From contig JACATO010000612.1 in assembly GCA_018389105.1 (NCBI GenBank), positions 310,001 to 374,000 on the forward strand: a stretch of 64,000 bases of DNA, given 5' to 3'. The notes under the pieces were generated by a model. It was not told the DNA's origin. It was given only the letters and a program-made list of their open reading frames with translations, and searched no databases. Of this stretch, positions 63,101 to 64,000 are shown piece after piece (the first letter of the stretch is position 1; each line of letters opens with the position of its first letter). The translations under genes and the position numbers were made by a program. This stretch comes from Nautilus pompilius (lineage: Eukaryota > Mollusca > Cephalopoda > Nautilida > Nautilidae).

Positions 63101-63951
63101 TTAACAATAACTTGAAGCTTAGTAACTCTAAGAAACTGGAAATTCAATTAAAAATAAAGTAAATAAAACTTTACAAGTTTAACAAAATTCAACTTTTTAT
63201 TAATTGTAGCTACTTCTGAGTAGTTAACTTGTATGGTTTAAGTACTTAAAGCTCAAAACAACTGAGATACTACTATTAATAATAATCAGTAATTTTAATT
63301 AGGTTTTTCAATTATTACCAGCTTTTAAACTAAAAGTTGCTGTTGTCAAATGGAATGGATACCTTTTTATAATGAATAAATAGTGTATATATTTAACAAT
63401 ATATTAAATTAAAATATGTACTCTCTTTGATTTCTTTAGGTAAAATTTTTGTTTTTAATAGGTTTCCTTTTGGATTTCTTTAGACAATTTTTGGCTTTTT
63501 TAGGAACCATATTATTTCTTATTTTTTTAAACAAGTGTTTAAAATCAGAAAACTTGGAACAATTTGATTTTGTTAAATATTGGTAGTATATAAAAGCTTT
63601 AAAATCTTATAAGAAAGAGTGCTATAATAAAACTGAAAATATATTCTGCAAGGTATCTATCTACTACTGCGTGTACTGTATTAGCAAAGTGTTCTAGCAG
63701 AATAAAAGGATGCGGCTGTCACCATGAGAAGCTCTTTCTCCGGTAAAAGAAAAAGAAAAAAGTAAGCATTTCTACCTGAAGCTTTACCTTTTTCCTTGAT
63801 GAAACTTTCCCTTAGCTTGATATTTCTATTTTACTGTTGTCACTTATTTTGCCTGCTGTATGTAAAGTGATATCATCAGAAAAAGAGACAAGTGATCAAC
63901 ATTTAGTCTACCATGCAAAATTAGACTTGCCTTTTTTTATATTAAAAAAAA

Positions 63952-63991
63952 ATATATATATATGAGTGAGAGAGAGGAGAGAGAGAGAGAT
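63952..63991. repeat. (AT)n then (GA)n microsatellite
   Basis: A short AT run passes into an interrupted GA tract near the window end. Confidence 0.9.
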
Positions 63992-64000
63992 AATAACTTC

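Larger units (their letters stand above)
58176..64000. other. A+T-rich non-coding DNA
   Basis: No supported gene. Contents are (TA)10 at 58407-58426, A-runs near 58324-58334, 58808-58820 and 59217-59231, (TG)10 at 60121-60140, another TG/CA pair near 60238-60270, and an A-run at 61292-61304. The frame at 58518-58751 starts next to an acceptor-like CTCCCTCATTACAG but lacks a motif. A less biased block at 62540-62770 contains a small perfect hairpin, AACCTTGCTACCAAGGTT (62654-62671). Confidence 0.45.

Overview
The window is nuclear DNA from an animal genome. It is strongly A+T-rich and full of mono-, di- and trinucleotide tracts. It carries tRNA-derived SINE copies, decayed Tc1/mariner and pogo/Tigger-type DNA transposons, and one scrap of a non-LTR retrotransposon. 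There are no bacterial or phage signs: no operons, no dense long ORFs, no CRISPR array. The animal group cannot be fixed from the sequence. An invertebrate such as a mollusc, or an early-branching chordate, would both fit.

No recognisable conserved protein-coding gene is present in 64 kb. Nearly all open frames are short, sit in T-rich or A-rich DNA or in repeats, and lack conserved motifs. The simplest reading is the inside of a very large intron, or a gene desert beside a regulated gene. A few short segments do have exon-like structure, listed with low confidence: 18.95-19.67 kb (+, leader-like, possible first exon), 28.35-28.47 kb (+, possible terminal exon), 37.85-38.29 kb (+, textbook 89-nt intron), 44.4-44.68 kb (+, coding-like island), 50.37-50.50 kb (-), 53.54-53.67 kb (+), and 55.43-55.69 kb (exon candidates on both strands).

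Layout. 0-12 kb: a 64-bp minisatellite, then A+T-rich DNA with a CCAAT-box cluster, plus two relics (4.9-5.6 kb minus, 11.1-11.8 kb plus) of one Tc1-like family. 12.06-12.48 kb: a Tigger-like element with an internal hairpin. 12.5-23 kb: unique noncoding DNA with the leader-like region near 19 kb. 23.0-23.3 kb: a 57-bp VNTR with four perfect copies. 24.8-25.8 kb: the best-preserved Tc1 relic. 26-40 kb: noncoding DNA with the 28 kb and 38 kb exon candidates. 40-58.2 kb: three copies of one tRNA-derived SINE family (40.9 kb minus, 44.9 kb minus, 57.9 kb plus), a reverse-transcriptase relic at 49.1 kb, and two imperfect palindromes (47.2 and 56.5 kb). 58-64 kb: noncoding DNA.

The best-supported results are the two repeat families found by comparing the window with itself, the VNTR, and the two palindromes. 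The exon candidates are hypotheses that RNA evidence would settle.
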